From: Baffinella frigidus
Lineage: Eukaryota; Cryptophyceae; Cryptomonadales; Baffinellaceae
DNA length: 11,127 nt
Assembly (NCBI GenBank): GCA_026770585.1
Contig: MU646362.1
Location: 55,869 to 66,995, forward strand
Direction: 5' to 3'
The notes beneath the pieces are model-generated. The model was not told the origin of the DNA, searched no databases, and saw nothing but the letters and a program-made list of their open reading frames with translations. Both the position numbers and the translations under genes were made by a program. Of the stretch, positions 1 to 7,321 are shown one piece after another (position 1 is the first letter of the stretch; every line of letters begins with the position of its first letter).

Positions 1-12
1 GAGAGAGAGAGA

Positions 13-90
<78 letters not shown>

Positions 91-106
91 ACCCTGAGAG
101 AGAGAG
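1..106. repeat. (GA)n/(GT)n compound microsatellite
   Basis: Alternating blocks of GA and GT dinucleotides, with one short interruption (ACCCT) near position 91. It runs directly into the candidate exon at 104-265, so it is probably part of an upstream intron. The arginine/glutamate and cysteine/valine strings it can encode are a by-product of the dinucleotides. Similar dinucleotide tracts recur at 9776-9906 and 11036-11127. Confidence 0.95.
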
Positions 107-265
107 TCTTCGCCCCTGCGGCAGCAAAGGCTGTTGGCAGTGGAGCTGTGCAACCTCCTCTCCGGAAACGATATAAATATACTGTTTTCTCAAGGTGATG
201 ATCCCTTGAAAGAACTTTTGGCGCGCCTGCAGCAGGCGGGGCAGAGAGCGATGGTTATTGACTGA
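104..265 (+). CDS. candidate 3'-terminal exon of an unidentified gene (partial)
   Basis: The frame reading GAG TCT TCG from 104 is open for 53 codons and ends at TGA 263-265. Its translation looks like ordinary protein: an amphipathic stretch with LLAVELCNLL near residues 10-19, then DPLKELLARLQQAG, then a short tail ending MVID. No initiator belongs to it and a microsatellite lies upstream, so the likely reading is a last exon. A CAG at about 121-123 is one possible 3' splice site, but the exact exon start is not determined. No family is recognised. The main evidence is non-repetitive, helix-like composition, contrasting with the low-complexity readings of the other frames. A foldback element begins 14 bp after the stop. 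Confidence 0.4.
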   Translation, partial: ESSPLRQQRLLAVELCNLLSGNDINILFSQGDDPLKELLARLQQAGQRAMVID

Positions 266-278
266 TGACAAGCTCATA

Positions 279-431
279 GGCTAACGGCCTGAAAATGGGG
301 TAGTTAGGCATACGGGATTGCCTAGGACCTCCTACCGTAGGCCGAGACTTTTTGGCAAAAAGCCTCGGCCTACGGTAAGAGGTCCTAGGCAATGCCGTAG
401 GCCTAACTACCCCATTTTCAGGCCGTTACCC
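279..431. mobile_element. foldback/MITE-like element, copy 1 (153 bp)
   Basis: Nearly the whole segment folds on itself. The left arm begins GGCTAACGGCCTGAAAATGG and the right arm ends with the near-complement CCATTTTCAGGCCGTTACCC, with arms of about 65 bp around a short T/A-rich loop near 350. TA dinucleotides flank both sides (277-278 and 432-433), as expected of a TA target-site duplication. It encodes nothing and would depend on a transposase supplied elsewhere. Copy 2 at 629-784 is clearly the same family. Confidence 0.85.
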
Positions 432-541
432 TATTAAAGCCTGGATCAAATGCGGCCCCGGGCAGCGATGAGCACCGCCGATTCGAGACCGCGGCAAGGC
501 GTAGGTCCGTGAGCTGCATCAGCTTTCGAAGACTATTGTGA

Positions 542-628
542 GTGGAGCTGCGCAGCCGCTTTGATTATGCGGTGGAGGCGCGGGATTTTGAGGTGGTAGA
601 AATGCTTCCGAGATTCTGGATGCTCATA
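542..628 (+). pseudogene. coding-like relic next to foldback copy 2
   Basis: From 542 the reading GTG GAG CTG CGC is open for about 29 codons and has protein-like composition (AVEARDFEVVEML, loosely like an ankyrin helix). A TGA immediately precedes it and the foldback element interrupts it at 629. The nucleotides GTGGAGCTG plus some flanking bases resemble 139-150 in the candidate exon at 104-265, so this may be a decayed duplicate of that exon. The similarity is short, and chance cannot be excluded. Confidence 0.2.
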
Positions 629-784
629 GGGCAACGGCCTGAAAATGGGGTAGTTAGGCATACGGCATTGCCTAGGACCTCCTACCGTAGGCCGAGGGAC
701 CCTAGGACCAAAAAGTCTCGGCCTACGGTAGGAGGTCCTAGGCAACCCCGTAGGCCTAACTACCCCATTTTCAGGCCGTTGCCC
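629..784. mobile_element. foldback/MITE-like element, copy 2 (156 bp)
   Basis: Second member of the family at 279-431. The ends are perfect complements over at least 30 bp (GGGCAACGGCCTGAAAATGG at the left, the complement at the right), and TA flanks both sides (627-628, 785-786). The two copies differ mostly in the central loop, where this one carries an extra GGGACCCTAGGACC-type segment. In both copies GCTCA precedes the left TA and TTAA follows the right TA, so either the insertion site is sequence-specific or the flanks belong to a larger duplicated segment. Confidence 0.85.
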
Positions 785-819
785 TATTAATGCGGGGCAG
801 AGATCAGCATCTGCAGCCT

Positions 820-891
820 AAAGCCTAACGCCGATTTGAGACCTGTCTCAAATCGGCTTTAGCGACCGGTCTCAAATCAGCTTTAGGCTTT
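820..891. repeat. compound inverted repeat
   Basis: A perfect 12 bp stem, CCGATTTGAGAC (831-842) with its complement at 845-856, has a loop of only two bases. A larger inverted repeat pairs 820-843 with 868-891, matching 22 of 24. The three GTCTCAAATC-type segments therefore offer two alternative foldings. No gene is seen between 266 and 1480. Confidence 0.75.
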
Positions 892-998
892 GGGACCAGG
901 CTGAGGCCGTTGGGGATTGTTAACTACCAACATAGCCAGACACCGACGCTTTTCGCAGGAGGGCCCAGCAGAAGTGAGAGCGTTCCACAACAGGAAAT

Positions 999-1128
999 CT
1001 AGCTCTGCCTGAGTCAATCTGGTCTCCTCAAAATGAGGAGGCCGGAAGTTGAGTTCCCGGGTCTGTGGTACAAATCCGTCAACTTATGGTGCGAAAATTA
1101 TCAGTCAACCTGACGCAGGCAGAGCTAG
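999..1128. repeat. inverted repeat with terminal CTAGCTCTGCCTG
   Basis: CTAGCTCTGCCTGAGTCA at 999-1016 is repeated in reverse complement at 1111-1128 with one mismatch. A small perfect hairpin (CTCCTCA, loop AAA, TGAGGAG; 1024-1040) lies within it. The same AGCTCTGCCTGAG core starts the next inverted repeat at 1291-1408, so the two are probably related elements or parts of one larger element. Confidence 0.65.
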
Positions 1129-1290
1129 GAATCAGCAGAAGCAGCTACAGGGTGTCAAGGACCCACGCAGGGCTGGAGGGGGGGTATTCAAACGTCTTTT
1201 TGATGGGAAAACTTTCTCAAAAGTCAATTTTTACCACAAAAACGGCTCCAAGAACGAGCACGGAATACCCCACCCAAGGGCCTGAAGTGG

Positions 1291-1408
1291 TAGCTCTGCC
1301 TGAGTTTTATTCTGGCTCGCCATAAAGGCTTTCTATTCGCCCCTTTGTACTGGATGTATGCGCTTAAATACTTTCAAGGACGAACCAGAATAAAACCTTG
1401 GTAGAGCT
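1291..1408. repeat. inverted repeat with AGCTCTGCCTGAG core
   Basis: AGCTCTGCCTGAGTTTTATT onward (1292-1319) pairs with 1381-1408 on the other strand over about 28 bp with a few mismatches. Between 1129 and 1485 I see no convincing gene, only this structure and unique sequence. Confidence 0.6.
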
Positions 1409-1484
1409 TCAAGGAGGGGGCTACACCGCGAGACTACATCCAGGCCCAGGATGAGGGGGCAATGCAGCGCGCCGGGTGTGTTTG

Positions 1485-1650
1485 GGGTTTAGGGTTTGGG
1501 GTTCAGGGTTTAGGGTTTACGGTGTAGGGTTTAGGGTTTATGGTGTAGGGTTTACGGTGCAGGGTTTAGGGTTTAGGGTTTACGGCGTAGGGCCTAGGGT
1601 GTACGGTGTAGGGTTTACGGTTTACGGTGTAGGGTTTAGGGTTTAGACTG
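1485..1650 (+). repeat. degenerate telomere-like tract, TTTAGGG on + strand
   Basis: About two dozen 7-mers of TTTAGGG and variants (TGTAGGG, TTTACGG, TGCAGGG). It lies just downstream, in minus-strand terms, of a strong candidate 5' splice site (GTACGT at 1660-1655) in the minus-strand gene. It is therefore probably intronic, with the C-rich strand in the sense RNA. No matching 3' splice site was found, so it could instead mark the gene's 3' end. Confidence 0.9.
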
Positions 1651-1660
1651 AAGGACGTAC

Positions 1661-3106
1661 CCGCCGCCGCCACCGGATCCGCCTCCACCAGATCCCTCAA
1701 CCCCTGCAGCCCCCTCAGATCCAGCCGCGAGAGGTTCTTGGGCGGCGTCATCTCCCGCGCGAACGATCCCTCGACTTCTCCCTCGTCGCCCCCCCCCTCC
1801 TCGACTTCCCCGGCGGGTTCCCCAGCGGGGAAACCGTCCTCCTGCGCCCCCACTTCTCCGGCGGGGGCATCGAGGGCCTCTTGCACCCCAGCGACGGGCG
1901 CGACAGCGACAGGCGGGGGGGGGGCGGAGGAGATGTCCCCGAACGAGCCCCCCTCAGAGGACCCCCCGAGAGGGGCGATGTCCCCGAAGGACCCCCCCTC
2001 GGAGGCCCCCATGGCGAGAGGGGCGATGTCGCCTGACGATCCCCCCTCGCTGGCCCCCGTGGTCAGAGGAGCGATGTCACCGGACGGTCCCGCCTCGGAA
2101 GCTCCCATGGCGGGAGGGGCGTCGTCCTGTGCCGCCGCGGGGAAAGGGTCGGCCTCCGTCTCACCCGCTGCGCCTGGTGTAGGGTTTAGGGTTTAGGGTT
2201 TGGGGTTTGGGGTGGGGTTCAGGGTTGAGGGTTTGGGGTTGAGGGTTTGGGGTTTGGGGTTTAGGGTTGAGGGTTTCGGGTTGAGGGTGGATGGTGTAGG
2301 GTTTAGGGTTTGGGATTTAGGGCCGCGCCTGCAGCAGGAGCAGCGTCGGCGAACGGATCGAAGGGAGGCGTTGCCCCCAGCGCGCCCCAGGAGGTTTCCG
2401 CGATGGCAGATGTGCCCACCTGGTTTAGGGTTGAGGGTTGAGGGTTGAGGGTGTAGGTTTTAGGGTGTAGGGTGTAGGGTGTAGGGTGTAGGGTGTAAGG
2501 TTTAGGGTTTAGGGTGTAGGGTTTAGTGCCCACCGCGAACGGGTCCTCGTCCGTCGCCGCAGGAGCAGGAGCTGCGGCGGCGAATGGATCCACGTTGGCA
2601 TCACCAAACCCGTTGAGGTCGACCGCGGGCGCGCCCGACGGCACACCTGCCGCCTCCCCGAAGCCGAAGCCGAAGGGGTCCGCAGCCGCGTCCGGGGCGG
2701 GCGTCGACAGAGCTGCGTCTGCGAACGGGTCCACATCCTTCGCCGCGGCGAGAGCTGGGTCGGCAAACGGGTCCATGATCGGTGCGTCCTCTGCCGTGGA
2801 GGCGATTGAGGCCACATCGTTGGAAGGTGCGGGTGCGGCAGAGATCGAGAACGCGTCTCCAGACTCTGTGGTGCTGGGCTGGGCTACACTTTCAAACAGC
2901 TCGTCGATGGGAGCCGGCTCGGAGAAGAAGGCAGCTTGGAACGCGGCGGGTCCAGAGTTCGCCGGTTCGTCCCTCCCGCCGAGAACGTCGCCTGGAGCAG
3001 CGGCGAAGCTGCTCCCGAAAGGATCGGAATCGTCGAGTGCCGCAAGCGCTACCTTCGGGTCGTCTGGCGGGGCGGCGTTGATGGGCGCGGCGAACGGATC
3101 GTCCAT
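1661..3106 (-). CDS. DPF-motif-rich disordered protein, likely endocytic adaptor-like (three exons, 3' end unresolved)
   Basis: Proposed exons, all minus: 3106-2534, 2419-2329 and 2173-1661, joining in one frame for 392 codons. The start is ATG 3106-3104; an in-frame TGA lies ten codons upstream, although upstream spliced exons remain possible. The protein carries nine DPF motifs, at residues 3-5, 28-30, 112-114, 126-128, 143-145, 173-175, 188-190, 212-214 and 230-232, in an Ala/Pro/Asp-rich background. From about residue 245 there are four 14-16 residue repeats of the type GASEGGSSGDIAPL. DPF repeats in disordered tails are known in Eps15 and similar proteins, where they bind the alpha-appendage of the AP-2 clathrin adaptor. 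No folded EH or ENTH domain is visible, so the role is inferred from motifs only. The frame is restored exactly across both introns, and DPF motifs occur in exon 1, exon 2 and just after the second junction, which supports one gene. After 1661 a strong donor (GTACGT) is followed by telomere-like DNA. Read through without splicing, the frame would stop at 1566. Confidence 0.6.
1930..2110 (-). repeat. 48 bp-scale coding tandem repeat
   Basis: Four tandem units in exon 3 of the minus-strand gene. Each reads approximately GGxSEGGxxGDIAPL in protein and contains GCGATGTC on the + strand. Unit length varies by one or two codons, and the third-position differences suggest age rather than recent slippage. 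Confidence 0.8.
2174..2328 (-). other. telomere-repeat intron 2 of the DPF gene (GC-AG)
   Basis: The 155 bp segment is almost wholly CCCTAAA-type repeat on the minus strand and ends CCCTACACCAG before the next exon. Removing it from 2328 to 2174 keeps the reading frame (…PAAGAAGETEADPF…); reading through it hits a stop within a few codons. The 5' splice site would be GC (CTGCAG, then GCGCGG), a minor but accepted donor type. The flanks GCGCGGCC (2321-2328) and GCGCAGCG (2166-2173) match at 6 of 8 positions and may be a decayed target-site duplication. Confidence 0.6.
2420..2533 (-). other. telomere-repeat intron 1 of the DPF gene, with perfect 8 bp flanking duplication
   Basis: A 106 bp telomere-like insert (2420-2525) is bounded by exact copies of GTGGGCAC on the minus strand, at 2526-2533 and 2412-2419. 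The proposed intron starts at the GT of the first copy and ends at the CAG immediately before the second, so splicing would restore the uninserted sequence in phase 0. Its length of 114 bp is a multiple of three and it contains no stop in the gene's frame. Retention would therefore add 38 residues of a PYTLNP-like repeat without a frameshift. Confidence 0.65.
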
Positions 3107-3141
3107 GTTCTGATGTTCCCCCGATGGAAGGTTTCATCCTC

Positions 3142-3233
3142 TGCAAGGGGTTCCTTGCAATTTTGATCCCCCACCACCAAAATATCGGGATTAGCCGAGG
3201 ACGTGACCCGGGGACCAAACCCTTGTCACGTCC
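3142..3233. repeat. two small hairpins upstream of the DPF gene start
   Basis: TGCAAGG (3142-3148) pairs with CCTTGCA (3153-3159), and GGACGTGAC (3199-3207) pairs with GTCACGTCC (3225-3233). They lie 36 to 127 bp upstream of the minus-strand ATG and could be part of its leader or promoter. The second stem contains an ACGTGAC core on each strand, similar to CRE/G-box type sites, but no function can be assigned. Confidence 0.45.
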
Positions 3234-3401
3234 ACTCCTCATATTTTTTGTAAAGCACCTCAGATGAGTTTTCCGTGGAGCTAATACAAGTTAATACTTC
3301 AACTATGGGATACCATGAGCCTCATAAAGGCTGACTTGGGTTCGGTGCGTGTGTGAGCATGGCAACCAATTGGTATACCTTCACCCACCCCAAGAGAGCC
3401 A

Positions 3402-3540
3402 CCCTGTATCCCCTCTTCACGAGCCTCTGCACTGGAGAGCGAAACGCGATCCGAAAGCAAAAATGCTTTCTCTGCAGTCCTTTCTACGGAAGGGCGTGTC
3501 GTTGGCATATGTTGGGAGAAATTAAAACCTAAAGGACCTA
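3402..3540 (-). repeat. dispersed repeat family R, copy 1 (minus orientation)
   Basis: The reverse complement of this segment matches 7448-7585 closely over almost its whole length, including AACGACACGCCCTTCCGTAG and GCTTTCGGATCGCGTTT. Other copies are at 6380-6475, 7322-7442 and 7594-7714. Family hallmarks, in order, are GGTCCTTTAG, GCTCCCAA-ATA, a GAAAGG segment, TTTCGGATC and CAGAGG. No conserved coding is seen; open frames across the copies differ. Confidence 0.85.
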
Positions 3541-3598
3541 AAGGATCTAAAGGACCTAGGGTGTCGAGAAATTAAAACCCAAAGGACCTAAAGGATCT
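3516..3598. repeat. 33 bp direct repeat, 50 bp apart
   Basis: Two copies (3516-3548 and 3566-3598) of a segment beginning GAGAAATTAAAACC and ending AAAGGATCT differ at one position. They contain the CTAAAGGAC motif that begins family R, so this is probably local duplication at the edge of R copy 1. Confidence 0.8.
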
Positions 3599-4019
3599 GG
3601 AAATTAGCCTTCTCGGTTACGCGCTCTTCCTCACGAGCAGCAGCGTGTCGCTGCCCCCCCTCGAGTCTCGTCCTACCTCTCGACATGGCGTGCAGCGGTC
3701 GTTTTTGTCGACATGATAAACCTGCTTTTCCCCTTGAGGGCAGACCGTGTGGACGGACGTGGTGGAGGAGCAAAAAATGGTCCAGTGGGCGAGGCGTTCC
3801 AGTGAACGATCCAGCTCTTAGGGGTGGTTATGGGCGTTAGTGCCCTGCGTCTCGACCTTCCCTCCCCACCCAGCGTGAGCCGGCGATTTATCAACTTAAT
3901 AAAACTCACCTTTCCCTCCCCGTCCAGACTGCTTCACTCTGTCCGTTCAGCGCTTGCCCCGCAACCCCGCCCCAAAACAGCATCCTAAATCAGATCGCGA
4001 ATTATGCCTGCCCAAAACC
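3599..4019. other. unique non-coding stretch
   Basis: No convincing gene in either strand. Frames are short or broken and no repeats stand out. An AATAAA at about 3898 in the + strand could serve as a poly(A) signal, but no upstream coding region feeds it. The sequence becomes progressively C- and A-rich toward 4020, where the telomere-like array begins. Confidence 0.4.
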
Positions 4020-4415
4020 TTGAACCCCTTCAAAAAAACTATATAAAAAACCAAAACCAAACCCCACAACCTGAACACCTAGACCCAAACCCCTAACAGC
4101 CACCCCTGAACCCTGAACCCTAGCCCCTAACCCCTAACCCCCAGCCCCTGGATCCCAAATCCTAAATCCTCAACCCCAAACCCCATACCCTTAACCATGA
4201 ATCCCAAAACTTAAACCCTAAACCCTAAACCCTAAACCCTAGCCCCTAACCCCTAGCCCCTAACCCCTACCCCCTAACCCTAACCCCTGAATCCTCAATC
4301 CTAAACCCTAAACCACAAACCACAAACCCTAAATCCCCAAACCCCAAACCCTAAACCCTAAACCCTAAACCCTAAACCCTAAACCCTAAACCCTAAAACC
4401 TTAACCTTAAACCCC

Positions 4416-4500
4416 GTTTCAGGACAGATAGGCCTAGTGTGGCCAACGAGGACCTATGAGCTAGGCCTATAACCACCAGTGTTTTGTTACTTACTGAAAC
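4416..4500. mobile_element. small inverted-repeat island inside the telomeric array
   Basis: GTTTCAG (4416-4422) and CTGAAAC (4494-4500) form short terminal complements around an inner 10 bp perfect stem, ATAGGCCTAG (4428-4437) with CTAGGCCTAT (4461-4470). The unique DNA continues to about 4640 before repeat resumes. It may be a small foldback element inserted in the array, or a remnant of the locus the array expanded into. Confidence 0.45.
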
Positions 4501-4839
4501 TGGATGGGGTGTGGGTATGTTTTCTCCAAGTCACGTCCCGGCTGATCCCGATATGTTGTGTAACGCGACCTTGATTTTCCTTCTCTTGTCTGTTTTTCTG
4601 TTTCTTATTGACATCCTAAACCTGATTATGATTTACCCCTACCCTAATCCCCAAACCCCAAACTCCAAACTCCAAACCCCCGAACCCCAGAACCCAAACC
4701 CCAACCAGCAGAACCCAACCCCGAAACGCCAAACCCCACACCCCATACCCTAAACCTAATCCCAAAAACTAAACCCTCAACACTGCACAACAAACCATAA
4801 ACTCCAAACCCTAAACCCTAAACCCTAAACCTTGCGCCC

Positions 4840-5220
4840 TAAAATCTAAAACCGGAGCCCTGCTCCTAAACCCTAAACCCTAAACCTTGAACCATACAAC
4901 CTGCACCCTGCACCCTGCACCCTGCACCCTGCACACTAAACCCAAAATAAACCTTTAACCCTAAACCCTACACCCTACACGCTCAACCCTACACCCTAAA
5001 CCCTAAACCCTAAAAATCCCAAACTCTAAACCCCGAACCATTAGCCCGTTCACCCTAAACCCTAAAGCCTAAGCCCTAAACCCTAAACCCTAAACCCTAA
5101 ACCCTAAACCCTAAACCCTAAACCCTAAACCCTAAACTCTAAACTCTAAAACCCGAACTCTGCCCCTGAACCCTAAACCCCAAACCTTAAACCATACATC
5201 CTAGACCCTGCACCCTACAC
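4840..5220. repeat. 300 bp spaced duplication within the telomere-like array
   Basis: Segment 4840-4920 aligns with 5140-5220 at an exact 300 bp offset with few differences, including non-canonical words (ACCATACA, CTGC-CCT) that are rare in the rest of the array. This shows that the array grew partly by block duplication and not only by adding 7-mers. Confidence 0.7.
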
Positions 5221-5389
5221 CCTACACCCTAAACAAACAAAAAAAACCTAAACCCTAAACCCTAAACCCCAAACCATAAACCATAAACCATAAACCATAA
5301 ACCATGAACCCTAAACCCTAAAACCAAACCCCTGTACCCTAAACCCTGTACCCTAAACCCCTAAACCTTAAAACCTAAACGCTCAACGC

Positions 5390-5427
5390 TTTTAGGTTAC
5401 AGGGTTTAGGGTAACGGTATACCCTAA
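5390..5427. repeat. orientation flip in the telomere-like array
   Basis: About three units of TTTAGGG orientation (from TTTTAGG near 5391 to GGGT at 5412) interrupt the CCCTAAA array. TTAGGGT (5406-5412) then faces ACCCTAA (5421-5427) across an 8 bp spacer, which is the head-to-head arrangement. It is the only G-strand segment in 2.2 kb. Confidence 0.7.
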
Positions 5428-6228
5428 CGCTATACCCTAAACGCTGAACCCTACAGCCTTAACCCAAAATAAACCCGAAACCCTAGACCCTAAACCCTGA
5501 ACCCTAAACCCTAAACCCGATAATCCCCTGTACCTAACCCCACACCCTACACCCTACACCCTACACACTACATCCTACACCCTACACCCTACTCCCTGCA
5601 TTCTACACCCTACACCCTACACCCTACACCCTACACCCTGAACCGAAAATAAACCCTGAACCCTAAACCCTAAACCCTAAACCCTAAATCTCAAACCCTA
5701 CGCCCTGAACCAGTAACCTCAAACCCTAAACAGTAAACAGTAAAACCCCAACCCTGACCCCCAAACCTTGCACCCTAAACTCTGAACCCTGAACCCCAAA
5801 ACCTGAACCCTAACCCTAAACCCTAAGCCCGAAACCCTAAACCCTGTACCTTAAACCCCAAGCCCTATACCCCAAACCTTGAACCTTAAACACTCAACAC
5901 TCAACACTCAACACTAAACCCTCAACCCTAGACCCTAAACCCCAAACCCCAAACCCTCAAACCCTAACCCGTAAACGCTAAACGCGAAACCTAAACGCTC
6001 AACACTAAACGCTCAACGCCAAACGCTAAACTCTAAACCCTAAACGCTAAACGCTAAACTGTAAACCGTACACCCTAAACCCCGAACCCCCAAGCCTAAA
6101 CCCTCCACACTTAACGATCACCCCTAAACCCCGAAACCCTTAAACCCTGAACCCTGAACCCTGAACCCTAAACCCTAAACCCTAAATCCCAAACCCCTAA
6201 ACCCCGACCCCTAAAACCTGAACCCTCA

Positions 6229-6379
6229 CGTTTTTGTGTGCTGCTTCTACGCCGCCTTCTGGCAAGAGTGAGGTGGGCGTGGCCTTCGATGTGAGTGTAA
6301 AGAAAAGCACCAAAGCACCAAAGGCATTCAATCGGGATTTAGGATCTCAAACCTGCTTGCGGCGCGTGCAGTGCCCTTC
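6229..6379. other. unique stretch after the telomeric array
   Basis: Unique sequence leading into R copy 2. A + strand frame is open across it, but it continues into the repeat and has no recognisable content, so I do not call a gene. Confidence 0.3.
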
Positions 6380-6475
6380 AGGTCCGTTAGGTTGTTCAAG
6401 CTCCCAACATAGGCGGACACCGGAACTTATCCTGCAGAAAAGTCATGCTTCGTTTCGGATCACATCAGGCCCCTG
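6380..6475 (+). repeat. dispersed repeat family R, copy 2
   Basis: Begins AGGTCCGTTAGGTTGTTC and shares AGCTCCCAACATAGGCGGAC and TTTCGGATCACATCA with copies 3 and 5, but ends earlier and is more diverged. Confidence 0.85.
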
Positions 6476-6938
6476 AGCGCCACACCCTGCGTCACCCCCT
6501 AGGAAGACCCTAGGTCTTTAAGGAATAAGGACACGCACCGCCCTTGGGGTGGTCCTATGCTCCTAGGACTGGCCCTGCTTTTGAGGATTCGGCGGTGCCC
6601 GTTTCCAGAATCTGGATTTTGCAAGCATTGCATGAGGTCACCACCGGGTCACGTGGAAGGCGCTACCCCCCAGATGTGTTGCAGCCTATCAGTAGGAGGT
6701 GGAGTTAGAACCCATCCGGAAAATGCTCGTATGAGCGGCCGACACGGGGTACAGTAAGTGGCACAATGCGTAGCATGTGCGGGGCTGACGCTGGTTGTTT
6801 GGCAATAAATTATCAATCTCTCTTGCGGCCTATCAGAGGCTGGATGTTGTATGGCGGAACTCGTTTCCCTGTATATAGTCCGCATGGTCTTTAACTATCT
6901 CAATCTTCTCAATTGTCCGTATGGTTCTTACGGCCCAC
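6476..6938. other. non-coding unique stretch
   Basis: No supported gene. GCAGCCTATCAG (about 6680) and GCGGCCTATCAG (about 6825) are near-identical short direct repeats about 144 bp apart. A CCTAGG-rich patch lies near 6496-6516. Confidence 0.35.
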
Positions 6939-7075
6939 CTGCGTCGGCCCTTGCTCCAATAGCCCCAATAGCTCCAATAGCTCCAATAGCACCAGAAGAA
7001 CATCAGAACGTTCACCTACTGCGTCGGCCCGCACTCCAACAGCTCCAACAGTTCCAATAGCTCCAATAGATCCCA
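6939..7075. repeat. 9 bp minisatellite in an 80 bp duplication
   Basis: GCTCCAATA-type 9-mers form two blocks, about 6953-6990 and 7032-7068. Each is preceded by CTGCGTCGGCCC (6939-6950 and 7019-7030), an 80 bp offset. Both strands stay open across the 9-mers (API repeats on one, YWS/YWG on the other), which is a property of the repeat and not evidence of a gene. Confidence 0.8.
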
Positions 7076-7118
7076 TAGCGCTGGCGGGCGAAGATCTTCC
7101 CTCCTGCGCAACAAGTCG

Positions 7119-7224
7119 GGGGATACTACCCCGTGTAGGATGACCGGAGTGGGCTTATATCTCCTTATAGTGGACGTGACTGTTGTAAAGTCACTCCGGT
7201 CATCCTACACGGGGGAGTATCCCC
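7119..7224. mobile_element. MITE-like hairpin, 106 bp
   Basis: Terminal inverted repeats of 33 bp (7119-7151 and 7192-7224) match at 32 of 33 positions, beginning GGGGATACT and including GTGTAGGATGACCGGAGTG. The 40 bp between them is unrelated, AT-richer spacer. No clear target-site duplication is visible. Confidence 0.85.
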
Positions 7225-7321
7225 AGAACAAAGGGGTTCAGTCTTGTGATGGCGAGGACGGACAGGACATGAGAGTACTCTAACTCGGCATGTTCTTTAG
7301 GATTGTCGAGATCAAACCTCG

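Larger units (their letters stand above)
4020..6228 (+). repeat. 2.2 kb interstitial telomere-like array, CCCTAAA on + strand
   Basis: The array is made of 7-mers related to CCCTAAA. Perfect runs occur at about 4345-4395 and 5065-5135, mixed with variants CCCTACA, CCCTGCA, CCCTGAA, CCATAAA, CACTCAA and ACGCTAA in clustered blocks. It is interrupted by a unique island (4416-4640). The motif CCCAAAATAAACC recurs at 4941 and 5463, and with one change at 5643. The heavy degeneration and flanking unique DNA show that it is not a functional chromosome end. Long open frames inside it follow from the repeat lacking stops and are not genes. Confidence 0.95.

Noticed and set aside
13-198. Open frame of Arg/Glu and Cys/Val strings
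   Set aside because: It is the translation of the GA/GT microsatellite. Only the frame starting at 104 has protein-like composition.
1376-1385. AAGGACGAAC as the missing second target duplication for intron 3 of the DPF gene (compare GTACGTCCTT at 1651-1660)
   Set aside because: It matches 9 of 10 on the minus strand but no AG precedes it, and it lies inside the arm of another inverted repeat.
2526-3113. Long + strand frames opposite the DPF gene
   Set aside because: They are shadows of a GC-rich coding strand. Only the minus strand gives recurrent DPF motifs and continues in frame across the introns.
4484-4753. 89-codon + frame with a hydrophobic segment (LIFLLLSVFLFLIDIL)
   Set aside because: The hydrophobic part comes from a T-rich island and the rest is telomere repeat. 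No splice or homology support.
4020-6228. A functional chromosome end
   Set aside because: Repeats are heavily degenerate and unique DNA continues for kilobases on both sides.
6851-7060. Proteins with API or YWS repeats
   Set aside because: Both strands are open because the 9 bp minisatellite lacks stops. Neighbouring sequence is not coding-like.
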